Origin: Candidatus Methylobacter favarea
Lineage (GTDB): Bacteria > Pseudomonadota > Gammaproteobacteria > Methylococcales > Methylomonadaceae
NCBI RefSeq assembly: GCF_902806695.1
Contig: NZ_CADCXN010000042.1
Location: 1-61,312, forward strand
Reading direction: 5' to 3'
Length of the DNA: 61,312 bases
In this document: piece by piece, positions 18,139-27,382 of the stretch
Position numbering within the stretch: position 1 is the stretch's first letter
Layout: each line of letters opens with the position of its first letter
Notes under the pieces: model-generated
The model's input: only the letters and a program-made list of their open reading frames with translations
What the model was told of the DNA's origin: nothing
Database searches by the model: none
Program-made: the position numbers and the translations under genes

Positions 18139-19926
18139 TTATTGGGCGAATTTCGGCTTTGCCCGCCGCGATGTGGAACTCATCCTTTTTTTGCTTTTAT
18201 CCTCTTTTTTAGCGCCGCCATCAACTATTGACTTTCGGTCACCTTCATCCATTCTTGATATATTAAGCGGCTGCCCTGCCACCCTGATCTTTTTCAGCTC
18301 ATTGAACAGTTCTTTAGGCATACCCGCAGGCAGCTCTACTGTGCTGTAATCGTCTTCAATTCTGATACGGGCTATGTGATCGCCATCAATGCCGGTTTCA
18401 TTGGCTATGGCGCCAACGATATTGCCTGGTTTTACGCCATGATTGTGGCCGACTTCGATGCGAAACACTTCCATTTCAATTTCCGAACCGCTCCCAAATC
18501 CGCGTCTGGGTTTACGATCCCGCTGCGGACGGCCTTCGCGTTGCAGTCTATCGGTTCTTTGCGGCCTGTCTTCGCTTGTTTCCCTGGATTTTTTAGGCAA
18601 ATTCTGCATTAACAAGGGAGTCTCGCCTTGCACCAGCTTCGCCAGCGCAGAGGCTATTTCCAGGGCGGTTACATTATGCTCCTGCTGATATTGTTCTATC
18701 AGCTGGGTGAAAAAACCAAGCTCTTCTGCAGCCAGGGTATCGGTAATATTCTGCTTAAAGCGGGCGATACGCTTGTTGTTAATGACCTCGGTTGAGGGCA
18801 AGCCCATTTCCTCAACTTTTTGCTTGGTTGCTTTTTCGATATTATCCAGCAGTTTTCTTTCCCGGGGAGCAATAAACAAAATAGCATCACCGGTACGGCC
18901 GGCGCGGCCGGTTCTGCCAATCCGGTGAATATAGGATTCAGTATCATAAGGAATGTCATAATTGACGACATGAGTGATACGGTCTACATCCAGTCCCCGG
19001 GCCGCCACATCGGTGGCGATTAGAATATCCAGTTTGCCGTTTTTAAGATGCGCAATGGTGCGTTCCCGCAGCGCCTGCGACATGTCGCCATTAATCGCAG
19101 ACGCAGAATAACCTCGAGCTTCCAGCTTTTCCGCCAGCTCAACGGTTGCGGTTTTGGTTCTGACGAAGATAATCATGCCTTCAAAGGTTTCAGCTTCCAG
19201 AATACGGGTTAGCGCATCCAGTTTATGTACGCCGCTGACCAGACAGTACCGCTGATGGATATGCTCTGCTGAGGCGGTGGTTACTTTGATGGTGACTTGT
19301 TCAGGCTCATGCAGATATTGCTGGGCAATTTTGCGTATGGCGGTCGGTATGGTTGCAGAAAATAAGGCAATTTGTCTGTTTTCAGGGGTTTGCTCAAGGA
19401 TCCATTCCACATCATCAATAAAACCCATGCGCAGCATTTCATCCGCTTCATCGAGAACCAAAACGCTGAGTCCATCCAGTTTCAGTGTGCCTTTACGCAT
19501 ATGATCCATCACTCGGCCCGGGGTACCGACCACTACATGAGCACCGCGCTTTAGCTGGCGCAGTTGGGTACTGTAATCCTGCCCCCCATAAATAGGCAGA
19601 ACATGGAAACCTTTTAAATGCGCAGCATAACGTTGAAAGGCCTCGGCCACTTGAATAGCCAGTTCACGAGTTGGCGCCAAAACCAGAACCTGCGGGTCTC
19701 TCTGGTTGAGTTGTATACGGGCCAGGATAGGCAAAGCGAAAGCGGCCGTTTTACCGGTTCCTGTTTGCGCCTGACCCATAACATCCTTGCCTTGCAGCAT
19801 ATGGGGAATTACTTGCGCCTGAATAGGCGAAGGTGTTTCATAACCGACATCATCCAGTGCTTTTAGCAGGGGTTCATTCAGTGCTAAATCACGGAAAGAG
19901 GGTAAGGGAGAAACATCAGTGGACAT
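18139..19926 (-). CDS. deaD: ATP-dependent DEAD-box RNA helicase (DeaD/CsdA)
   Basis: RNA helicase involved in ribosome assembly and cold-stress mRNA decay. The 595 residues show the Q motif near TPSPIQAQVIPHML, motif I AQTGTGKTAAFA, Ia PTRELAIQV, II VLDEADEML, III FSATIP and VI HRIGRTGRAGR. A C-terminal DbpA-type RNA-binding domain follows a basic RPQRDRKPRRGFG linker, and the tail is lysine/arginine-rich (KKEDKSKKRMSSTSRRAKP). It has the full CsdA architecture, only slightly shorter than E. coli (629 residues). It is monocistronic, with a 5' region of over 200 bp that could hold a cold-responsive leader, though none is recognised. Confidence 0.96.
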   Translation of the reverse strand: MSTDVSPLPSFRDLALNEPLLKALDDVGYETPSPIQAQVIPHMLQGKDVMGQAQTGTGKTAAFALPILARIQLNQRDPQVLVLAPTRELAIQVAEAFQRYAAHLKGFHVLPIYGGQDYSTQLRQLKRGAHVVVGTPGRVMDHMRKGTLKLDGLSVLVLDEADEMLRMGFIDDVEWILEQTPENRQIALFSATIPTAIRKIAQQYLHEPEQVTIKVTTASAEHIHQRYCLVSGVHKLDALTRILEAETFEGMIIFVRTKTATVELAEKLEARGYSASAINGDMSQALRERTIAHLKNGKLDILIATDVAARGLDVDRITHVVNYDIPYDTESYIHRIGRTGRAGRTGDAILFIAPRERKLLDNIEKATKQKVEEMGLPSTEVINNKRIARFKQNITDTLAAEELGFFTQLIEQYQQEHNVTALEIASALAKLVQGETPLLMQNLPKKSRETSEDRPQRTDRLQREGRPQRDRKPRRGFGSGSEIEMEVFRIEVGHNHGVKPGNIVGAIANETGIDGDHIARIRIEDDYSTVELPAGMPKELFNELKKIRVAGQPLNISRMDEGDRKSIVDGGAKKEDKSKKRMSSTSRRAKPKFAQ

Positions 19927-20322
19927 TGATTTACCTGTTGGAATAAGGAAGAAGGTGGCGGGGATTTTTAAGCTTTTATATACCTAAAGCATGATATCAC
20001 ACTATATCGGGATTTACAGTAAACGGATGGCGAATGCTCTCGCGATCCAACAAGCGTTAGAATATTTATATTCTTGAGTATTAACTGTTTAATTAGGTTA
20101 GCTCCCTATTTATAGATTTATATCCCCGTATAATTTAACTTCCTTGGCAGTTTCAAGAATATAGGTTACTCTTCAGTGAGGCTTTATCCTCTCGATCGAA
20201 ATACCCCCTATATCTCTACTATGTTATCGGTCCCTATCCATATTGTTTCTAATATAATATCCCCGTGCTCAATCCGGGAGTCTTTTCCCGTCATACTATC
20301 TCGTATATTTTGTGGACCGCTA

Positions 20323-22035
20323 ATGAATCTTGAAGTGCTGTTATGCGTTTTTACTCTATTTTCAGCTATATCAGGGATTTTAATGATTGTTAAATCCGGG
20401 TTGACCCAAACCCTTTTAAAAAAATCCCAGATAGAGTCCATACGAAATTCAGATAATGGAGGCGAAGAACAGGCTCAACTGAGGGCTTACCCGCTAGCGC
20501 TATTTGTAAAGCTGTTGTCCTTATTAAAATATAGCCCAATTCTGCTTTTTCAGATTTTGCCCCAGGTGTCAATGGCGGCTGAAGAAGGCGCCGCTATTGC
20601 TACAGTTCCGCCCCTGGACTTGACCCGACACGGGGCCGGCTATCTGGCTTTGATTTTGTTTGCTGCTGCTTACTTCCTGGCCATGATAGAGGAAGTTACC
20701 GAACTGCGAAAGTCCAAACCAATGGTATTTGCAGCCAGCTTGATCTGGGTTTTTATTGCCGTCGTTTATGTCAGCGCAGGAATGGGCGAACAGGCAGGCA
20801 GGGCGTTTCGTACCAGCCTGGAAAGCTATGCCGAATTGTTTCTGTTCATTATGGTCTCGATGACTTACCTGAATGCCATGGAAGACAGGGGCGTATTTGA
20901 AAGCCTCAGGGTTTGGCTGTTAAGTAAAAATTTCAGCTATCGGCAATTATTCTGGATTACCGGCTTTCAGGCTTTCTTCATTTCATCGGTATGTAATAAT
21001 CTGACTACCGCCCTGCTTATGGGCTCGGTCATTGTAGCCATGGGCAAGCACAGCCCTCGCTTTGTCACCCTGTCCTGTATCAACGTCGTAGTAGCGGCAA
21101 ATGCGGGGGGTTCATTTAGCCCATTTGGCGACATTACCACTTTATTGATATGGCAAAAAGGTATTGTACCCTTTGCAGATTTCTTTTCCCTGCTAATTCC
21201 GGCCGTGGTCAACTTCGTTTTACCTGCCGCCATTATGCATTTCAAAATTCCAAAGGAAAGGCCTGAGGCGGTATCGGAAGCGCAGGAGATCAAGCGCGGC
21301 GGCGGGATAATTATTGCGTTGTTCCTGTTAACCATCATTACTGCTACCTGTTTTGAAAATCTGCTGAACCTGCCTCCCGCCGCAGGCATGATGCTTGGCC
21401 TTGCCTATTTGAAATTTTTCAGTTATTACCTGCACAAAACTGCAGCCGGCAGCGTCGAGCCGGACGATTTTGAAACCCAAGAGCAGCAAGCAAGCAGCAG
21501 AATCTCGGCCCACGGCAGAATCGATTATTTCGCCCCGATGAAGTATATGAACAGATCGAAGGCATTTGTAGAAAGCCACAGGGAACTGGACGAACCTTTT
21601 GATGTATTTAATAAAGTGGCTGATCTCGAATGGGATACCCTGCTGTTTTTTTACGGCGTAATGGTCGGAGTGGGGGGATTGAGTTTTATGGGCTATTTAA
21701 CTGTTGCATCCCATCATTTATACGGAGAGATTGATCCCACTGTAGCTAATATGCTGGTTGGCGTAGCCTCAGCCTTTATTGACAACGGTACGATCATGCT
21801 GGCTGTGTTAACCATGGCCCCGGATATTTCCCAGGGCCAGTGGCTGCTGGTGACTTTGACTGCCGGCGTGGGAGGCAGCCTGCTGGCGGTGGGATCAGCG
21901 GCCGGCGTGGGCTTGATGGGACAGGCGAAAGGTATTTATACTTTTGCCAGTCATTTAAAATGGGCTCCGGCCATCGCTTTGGGCTATCTCGGCAGTATTG
22001 CTGCGCATTTTCTTATGAACAGCCGCTACTTCTAG
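20323..22035 (+). CDS. nhaD: Na+/H+ antiporter, NhaD type
   Basis: Secondary sodium/proton exchanger of the ion-transporter superfamily. The conserved part starts at about 20620 (LTRHGAGYLALILFAAAYFL, EEVTELRKSKPMVFAA). It contains SVCNNLTTALLMGSVIVAMG, NAGGSFSPFGDITTLLIW and a late SAFIDNGTIMLAVLTM, with about 12 hydrophobic segments. The frame is open from a GTG at 20176. I choose ATG 20323 (MNLEVLLCVFTLFSAI, 570 residues), which begins with a plausible membrane segment; ATG 20572 would give the usual 487 residues without a signal. So the N-terminus is uncertain and may be extended relative to the family. Confidence 0.85.
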   Translation: MNLEVLLCVFTLFSAISGILMIVKSGLTQTLLKKSQIESIRNSDNGGEEQAQLRAYPLALFVKLLSLLKYSPILLFQILPQVSMAAEEGAAIATVPPLDLTRHGAGYLALILFAAAYFLAMIEEVTELRKSKPMVFAASLIWVFIAVVYVSAGMGEQAGRAFRTSLESYAELFLFIMVSMTYLNAMEDRGVFESLRVWLLSKNFSYRQLFWITGFQAFFISSVCNNLTTALLMGSVIVAMGKHSPRFVTLSCINVVVAANAGGSFSPFGDITTLLIWQKGIVPFADFFSLLIPAVVNFVLPAAIMHFKIPKERPEAVSEAQEIKRGGGIIIALFLLTIITATCFENLLNLPPAAGMMLGLAYLKFFSYYLHKTAAGSVEPDDFETQEQQASSRISAHGRIDYFAPMKYMNRSKAFVESHRELDEPFDVFNKVADLEWDTLLFFYGVMVGVGGLSFMGYLTVASHHLYGEIDPTVANMLVGVASAFIDNGTIMLAVLTMAPDISQGQWLLVTLTAGVGGSLLAVGSAAGVGLMGQAKGIYTFASHLKWAPAIALGYLGSIAAHFLMNSRYF

Positions 22036-22422
22036 GCTCAGAAAACCTGATTCAAATTTATCAATATAAGCAGAGTTTACAGATAATAAGTCAGCAATTA
22101 ATTGTGTTCTCCCTTGAATGTTTTCGACATATCCTGACCAGCATTGAAAAATCGATTACCACATTACATTTCCCATCGCCTGATACGGGTAAAAGTAATA
22201 GTTGGGCTTAATTAATGCTGCAGTTTCCTCTCTTATCGGCAATACCACGCAACTGTGCGATTGAAACTCGCTGCTGGTAAACTCATGAAAAAATTGATAA
22301 TTAATACAGGATATTTTGGTATCGCTAGGGCTAAAAAGATACAATACCGATGCCTGGAACCACGCAAACGTGAAAAATAAGTTCTGACTTTGCGCCTGCA
22401 TTTTTTACCTTGCTTGTAATCT
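22036..22422. other. Intergenic stretch, nothing recognised
   Basis: 387 bp between nhaD and the lipid-transport operon. Open frames here have poor codon usage and no similarity that I recognise. No clear terminator or known RNA motif is visible. The promoter of the downstream operon should be here. Confidence 0.5.
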
Positions 22423-23571
22423 ATGAAGAGTTCAATGACTGAAGTCCAAACGAACCCGGTTTCATCGCCGCAGATGGAAGTCAGTGAGCAGGATAATGGA
22501 CAGTCCTGTGTCAAGCTCTCAGGCAACTGGAATATTCGCAGTCTCGCACTAACGCCTGGACTGCGCCAAAAGCTCAAGGCCATCGCCGCTGATAAAGCGA
22601 CTACATGGGATATGCACCTGGTTGACATGCTCGATAGCGCTACCGCCCTGATGCTCTGGCAAGCATGGGGAGAACAGATGCCGACTGGCTTAATGATAAA
22701 ACCGGAACATCAACGCTTGTTTGAGCGCTGGCAAGGGCAGAATGTGCCTGCTGAACCTTCCGTTTCCCGTTCCAGCCTGGTTTTAAACTATTTGCTGCAA
22801 ATGGTTTGGAGTTTCTGGGCCCAGTTAGTCAATCTGGTGTCGCTGTTAGGCCAACTGGTGCTGGATTTTGGCTATTTACTGGTTCATCCTGCTGATATCC
22901 CCGTGGCGGAGATTTCCATCACGATTTATGAGGCAGGCGTTCGGGCTTTAGGTATCACGGCACTGGTAGGATTCCTGATCGGCATAGTGCTCAGTTACCT
23001 GTCAGCATTGCAGTTAAAAACTTTCGGCGCCGAAATTTATATTATTGATATCCTGGGTCTGAGCATTATTCGTGAACTGGGGCCTTTATTAGCCGCCATC
23101 CTGGTCGCTGGCCGTTCCGGTTCCGCAATGACTGCGCAAATCGGCATCATGCGGGTTACTGAGGAGCTGGATGCATTATCTGCAATGGGCATTTCCCATT
23201 CCTTGCGCCTGATCCTGCCAAAAGTGGCGGCGCTGACGGTAGTCCTGCCGCTTTTAAGCGCATGGACTAGCGCGGCGGCGCTTATAGGCGGGATGTTTTC
23301 TGCGCAAAATACACTGGATATCAGCTATCAGCAATTTTTCCTTAAGCTGCCGGATGTAGTGCCGCTGCTGAATGTCTTTATCGGCCTCGGGAAAAGTGCC
23401 GTATTTGGCCTGTTCATTGCGCTGATCGCCTGTCATTTTGGCTTCAGAATCAAACCGAACACTGAAAGTCTGGGTAGTGAGACGACTAACTCCGTGGTTG
23501 CAGCGATTACTGTGGTGATTATGATCGATGCGATGTTTGCCATTTTATTTATGGGCGTGGGCATGCCATGA
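22423..23571 (+). CDS. STAS-MlaE fused ABC permease (lipid transport)
   Basis: Inner-membrane permease of a Mla/MCE-type lipid transporter. Residues 1 to about 110 look like a STAS domain (VKLSGNWNIRSLAL, then WDMHLVDMLDSATALMLWQAWG), which in E. coli is the separate protein MlaB. The rest is MlaE: EISITIYEAGVRALGI, IIRELGPLLAAILVAGRSGSAMTAQIG and TEELDALSAMGISHSLRLILPK, with five or six membrane spans. It is the first of four genes; the ATPase overlaps its stop by 4 bp. The fusion should fix a 1:1 ratio of STAS regulator to permease. Substrate is not evident from sequence. Confidence 0.92.
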   Translation: MKSSMTEVQTNPVSSPQMEVSEQDNGQSCVKLSGNWNIRSLALTPGLRQKLKAIAADKATTWDMHLVDMLDSATALMLWQAWGEQMPTGLMIKPEHQRLFERWQGQNVPAEPSVSRSSLVLNYLLQMVWSFWAQLVNLVSLLGQLVLDFGYLLVHPADIPVAEISITIYEAGVRALGITALVGFLIGIVLSYLSALQLKTFGAEIYIIDILGLSIIRELGPLLAAILVAGRSGSAMTAQIGIMRVTEELDALSAMGISHSLRLILPKVAALTVVLPLLSAWTSAAALIGGMFSAQNTLDISYQQFFLKLPDVVPLLNVFIGLGKSAVFGLFIALIACHFGFRIKPNTESLGSETTNSVVAAITVVIMIDAMFAILFMGVGMP

Positions 23572-24356
23572 CCGAAACCTGTGCTATACGGCTGGAGCAT
23601 GTCTCGACGAGCTTTGGCGATAAAGTCGTCCACCAGGATATTAGTCTCTGCCTGAAACATGGGGAAATATTGGGTCTGGTAGGCGCATCAGGTTCCGGCA
23701 AGACGACTTTGCTGCGTGAAATTATTGGCCTGCAAATACCCACCCAGGGCGAAATATTCGTTATGGGGCAATCCTTGAAAAATGTGACAGCCGATCACGG
23801 GCAAAGGTTGCGCAGTAATTGCGGCGTCCTGTTTCAGAAAGGCGCATTGTTCAGTGTCTTGAACGTTTTTGATAATATTGCCTTCCCGCTGCGGGAACTG
23901 GGATTAAAGGATGAAGAATTGATCAAGCGGATAGTGTTTATGAAGCTGTCAATGGTAGGCTTATCTGACCAGGATGCCTGGTTAAAACCGGCAGATCTGT
24001 CCGGCGGCATGATCAAGCGGGTAGCGCTCGCGCGCACGATGGTTCTGGAACCAGGCCTGTTGTTGCTCGATGAACCGACCTCCGGATTGGATCCTATTTC
24101 CAGTGAGGACTTTGTCAGCCTGTTATCCGAACTGCATCGCGCCCTGAATTTTACGGTGTTCATGATTACCCATGACCTGGATATTTTAAGAGACTTGTGC
24201 ACCCAGGTGGCGGTACTGGCGGATAATCAATTAATTGCTTTTGGAACGCTGGCTTCGGTATTAAGCTGCAAGCATCCGTTTATTGAAAAATTTTTTTACA
24301 ATAAACGCGCCCGGCGGGTATTTCAATCTCAAGAGCAAGAGGCTGCCCATGGGTAG
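23568..24356 (+). CDS. ABC transporter ATPase, MlaF-like
   Basis: Energising subunit of the lipid transporter, 262 residues. Walker A is GLVGASGSGKTTLLRE. The signature LSGGMIKRVALARTM has methionine where most importers have glutamine, as in the MlaF group. Walker B is LLLLDEPTSGLDPIS and the switch histidine is in FMITHDLD. The start overlaps the permease stop (ATGA) and its own stop overlaps the MCE gene by 8 bp, so all are translationally coupled. Confidence 0.95.
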   Translation: MTETCAIRLEHVSTSFGDKVVHQDISLCLKHGEILGLVGASGSGKTTLLREIIGLQIPTQGEIFVMGQSLKNVTADHGQRLRSNCGVLFQKGALFSVLNVFDNIAFPLRELGLKDEELIKRIVFMKLSMVGLSDQDAWLKPADLSGGMIKRVALARTMVLEPGLLLLDEPTSGLDPISSEDFVSLLSELHRALNFTVFMITHDLDILRDLCTQVAVLADNQLIAFGTLASVLSCKHPFIEKFFYNKRARRVFQSQEQEAAHG

Positions 24357-25263
24357 AGATAAGCACGCACTGATTACCGGTTTGTTTTTAATTATTCTGG
24401 TGACAGCGGTGACGGCCATCATTTACTGGATAGGCCATTTTGAGCGGGAGCGCAATGTCTATGTCATTTCAACCCGGGAATCGGTTTCCGGCCTTAATCC
24501 CGAGTCAACGGTTTTTTACCGCGGCATTGCCGTAGGAAAAGTGATCAATATTTTATTTGACCCGAATGACTCCAGCACTATTCTTGTGCCCATAGAAGTC
24601 GATAAGCAGATCGTGCTGACTAAAGGGGTTTACGCCACTTTAAACTTAAAGGGCGTGACCGGCCTGACCCAGATTGAACTGGAGGATGAAGGCGGTATTT
24701 CGATTCCTTTACCGCCAGGTGATGAGCCGGCAAACCGTATTCCTTTAAAGCCGTCCTTGACCGACAGATTAATGAGCTCAGGGGAAGATATTTTGAAAAA
24801 GGCCGACCATATAATGATGCGGCTGGGCCTGTTGTTGAGCGATGAAAATACTGAAAGTATCGGCGGCATCTTAACTAACCTGAAAACATTAACTGACAAA
24901 CTTTCCGATCTGCAAAAAGCGGTTGACAGAGCACTGGCCGGTGTCCCGGCATTAAGCAAGGACGCTCACAAGACCTTGACTAATATTGATGATTTAACCA
25001 ACGATTTAAAAAGTTTAACGAGGGAAGTGAAGGCCCTCGGCATAAAAGCCAACAAACTTGCAGACACCAGCAGAACCGCCAGCGATATACTGTTGGAAAC
25101 AACATTGCCGAAGGTCAATGAACTGCTGGCGGAACTACAATCGACAACCACACAGGTTAGCCGGGTTGCTACAATGCTGGAAAACGATCCGCGCTCCTTA
25201 CTGCTGGGGCCGGGTCAGCAAGAGCCAGGGCCAGGCGAACCCGGCTATCAGGAATCACAATGA
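24349..25263 (+). CDS. MCE-domain lipid-binding protein (MlaD/PqiB-like)
   Basis: Periplasmic substrate-binding subunit anchored in the inner membrane. From ATG 24349 it has 304 residues: a signal anchor (HALITGLFLIILVTAVTAII), then one MCE domain with SGLNPESTVFYRGIAVGKV and LKGVTGLTQIELED, then a long helical region (residues about 150-290) containing LTNLKTLTDKLSDLQKAV and IDDLTNDLKSLTREVKAL. The frame is open upstream to 24283 but that lies in the ATPase gene. It is longer than E. coli MlaD (183 residues) because of the helical tail. The lipoprotein gene overlaps its stop. Confidence 0.92.
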   Translation: MGRDKHALITGLFLIILVTAVTAIIYWIGHFERERNVYVISTRESVSGLNPESTVFYRGIAVGKVINILFDPNDSSTILVPIEVDKQIVLTKGVYATLNLKGVTGLTQIELEDEGGISIPLPPGDEPANRIPLKPSLTDRLMSSGEDILKKADHIMMRLGLLLSDENTESIGGILTNLKTLTDKLSDLQKAVDRALAGVPALSKDAHKTLTNIDDLTNDLKSLTREVKALGIKANKLADTSRTASDILLETTLPKVNELLAELQSTTTQVSRVATMLENDPRSLLLGPGQQEPGPGEPGYQESQ

Positions 25264-25826
25264 GATATTTATCAATCAGTTTACCGGCCTTTATTCTGGC
25301 AGTTGCCGGCACAGGCTGCAGCATTAGCCCCACCAAACAACCGGCTGTACATGATTTTGGGGTCGCAACCCCAACTTCTGCTGCTGGAAGCAGGCTAACA
25401 GCCAAGCCGAATATCACTGTCGAGGCGCCTAAATGGCTCTGGGACAACCGCATTCGTTACCGACTGCTTTATTCCTCCCCTACGAATGTTCGTTTCTATA
25501 CGCTTGACCGATGGATTGCCCCCCCGCCTGAATTGTTTGAGCAGCAGCTGATTTCCAGCGGCAAGATCTTGAATTATCCATTGAATATTCAGCTATTGAG
25601 CTTTGAACAGCAATTCGATGCGCCTGATCGGGCTCGTGTAGTAATGCGATTTTTTGTAAATGCTTATGCTTTCGGCAATAGGCAGGAAAGTGGTACGCAG
25701 GTATTCCTTATGGAACGGCCGACTAAAACGCCTGACGCCGCCGGTGCGGTAAGCGCCTTTGCTGAGCTAACTCGGCAGGCTGCCGACAGAATTCAGGATT
25801 GGCTCACGGCATTATCCACTAAATGA
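25260..25826 (+). CDS. ABC-type transport auxiliary lipoprotein (PqiC-like)
   Basis: A 188-residue predicted outer-membrane lipoprotein with signal YLSISLPAFILAVAGTGC, the lipid cysteine near residue 20. The mature part, with KWLWDNRIRYRLLYSSPTNV and YTLDRWIAPPPELFEQQL, fits the ABC_trans_aux family that partners MCE systems (as PqiC does with PqiB). It overlaps the MCE gene by ATGA and ends the operon. A MlaC-type soluble carrier is absent, so lipid is more likely passed along the MCE tail to this lipoprotein; that is inference. Confidence 0.85.
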   Translation: MRYLSISLPAFILAVAGTGCSISPTKQPAVHDFGVATPTSAAGSRLTAKPNITVEAPKWLWDNRIRYRLLYSSPTNVRFYTLDRWIAPPPELFEQQLISSGKILNYPLNIQLLSFEQQFDAPDRARVVMRFFVNAYAFGNRQESGTQVFLMERPTKTPDAAGAVSAFAELTRQAADRIQDWLTALSTK

Positions 25827-26073
25827 TAGATGGCAAGATGCATTCACGAGTGCAGGCAAACCCGAAGCTGATCCGGTACAGTTTTTCTCAAAAACTCTCC
25901 CCGCACCGAGGCAAATGAGGTTAGAAAATACAGATACTGATAAGATCTGAATTTCACACTGCAAGACCGCGTCAATTGCAACTTAAAAAGGGTATATTCC
26001 CCATGTGATTTTGACAATAGCAATAATTAGAGTTAGGTTTTAATTAAATACTATTCTGAAAATAGGGAAAACT

Positions 26074-26640
26074 ATGAAAAAATCCATTCTTGCAGGAATT
26101 ATTGCCTGCCTTGAAAGCTTTTCAGCCGTAGCAGCAGATTCCTATACAGTCGATCCCAGGCATACTTTTCCCGGTTTTGAGATTAATCATCTGGGCTTTT
26201 CAATACAACGGGGCCGTTTTGACCATACCAGCGGCAAAGTCGCTCTTGACTCCAAAACCGGTACTGGAAAAGTTGATGTAGTTATTGACGCGGCTTCTAT
26301 CAGCACCGGCCTTCCTGAGCTGGAAAAACATTTGCGTAGTGATGAGTTTTTTGACGTCGCCCGTTATCCAAAAATTACCTTTTCATCCGGCAAGCTCAGC
26401 TTTAATAACGAACAGCTTGTAGCGGTTGACGGCAATCTGACTCTGCATGGCATTACCAGACCCGTACACTTGACAGTAGATCATTTCCATTGCGGCATGA
26501 ACCTGATTGCCATGAAAAACACCTGCGGAGCTAATGCGGTCACCACCATTAAACGAACGGATTTTGGCGTTAGCAAATATGCTCCGGCGCTTGCTGATGA
26601 AGTCAAAATTATTATTCAGATTGAAGCGCTCAAAGACTGA
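26074..26640 (+). CDS. YceI-family periplasmic protein
   Basis: 188 residues with a Sec signal (MKKSILAGIIACLESFSAVAA), then a YceI lipocalin-like barrel. It shows SYTVDPRHTFPGFEINHLGFS, GKVDVVIDAASISTG, LRSDEFFDVARYPKITF and VDGNLTLHGITRPVHL. The family binds isoprenoid or amphipathic molecules in the periplasm; the ligand here is unknown. Two cysteines (HCGMN, NTCGANA) could form a disulfide. It is 38 bp upstream of a glutathione S-transferase gene on the same strand. Confidence 0.93.
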   Translation: MKKSILAGIIACLESFSAVAADSYTVDPRHTFPGFEINHLGFSIQRGRFDHTSGKVALDSKTGTGKVDVVIDAASISTGLPELEKHLRSDEFFDVARYPKITFSSGKLSFNNEQLVAVDGNLTLHGITRPVHLTVDHFHCGMNLIAMKNTCGANAVTTIKRTDFGVSKYAPALADEVKIIIQIEALKD

Positions 26641-26678
26641 TCAAGTCTTGTCTATTAATATTACAGAAAGGAAAAACT

Positions 26679-27320
26679 ATGAAACTCTATTACAGTCCTG
26701 GCGCCTGCTCGCTGTGCCCCCATATTGTAGCCAAGGAAGCCGGTCTTCCGCTGGAACTGGTTAAAGTAGATTTGCAAGGCAAGCATACTGAAACCGGGGA
26801 AGATTTCAGACAGATCAATCCTAACGGTTACGTGCCGGTTTTGATACTCGACAATGGCAGAAAGCTCATTGAAGTAGCTGCAATAGTGCAGTATCTTGCA
26901 GACCTCGCGCCTGATAAAAAAATAGCGCCTCCGGCCGGCTCGTTTGAGCGTTACCAGTTACAACAATGGCTGAGTTTTATATCAACCGAGATCCATAAAA
27001 GCTTTTCAGCTTTATTCAAGCCCGCCACGCCGGAAGCTGCCAAACAACAGGCTATTGAAAGCTTAGCTGCCCGTTTGGTAACTGTCTCCGAACATCTTTC
27101 GACACAAACATTTTTGCTGGGTGAGCAATTTAGCGCAGCGGATGCCTATTTATTTGTTACCTTAAGATGGAGCCCCTATCTCAAGTTTGATCTTTCCCGC
27201 TGGCCTTTGCTGATAAGCTATGCTGATAAAATTTCTGGGCGTCCCGCAGTACAGCAGGCGTTACAGGAAGAAGGTCTTGCTTCAGCGCCGCCAGAAAAGG
27301 TATTCAAAGTGAATTTTTGA
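26679..27320 (+). CDS. gstA: Glutathione S-transferase, beta-class GstA-like
   Basis: 213 residues closely following E. coli GstA. The thioredoxin-fold N-terminus MKLYYSPGACSLCPHIV holds the beta-class cysteine 10, INPNGYVPVLILDNG carries the cis-proline, and EVAAIVQYLADLAPD gives the glutathione-binding residues. The helical C-terminal domain includes EQFSAADAYLFVTLRW. It probably conjugates or reduces electrophilic compounds in the cytoplasm. A good ribosome site (GAAAGGA) precedes the ATG. It is likely cotranscribed with the YceI gene. Confidence 0.93.
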   Translation: MKLYYSPGACSLCPHIVAKEAGLPLELVKVDLQGKHTETGEDFRQINPNGYVPVLILDNGRKLIEVAAIVQYLADLAPDKKIAPPAGSFERYQLQQWLSFISTEIHKSFSALFKPATPEAAKQQAIESLAARLVTVSEHLSTQTFLLGEQFSAADAYLFVTLRWSPYLKFDLSRWPLLISYADKISGRPAVQQALQEEGLASAPPEKVFKVNF

Positions 27321-27382
27321 AATCATGACAGAAACGCCATCTCATTACGCCTTGCAAGCCGTATTATTGAAGGGTTTACTGA

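Noticed and set aside
22156-22628. Minus-strand frames of 81 and 131 codons upstream of the lipid transporter
   Set aside because: Composition is unlike coding sequence, they overlap the start of the STAS-MlaE gene, and no motif is recognised.
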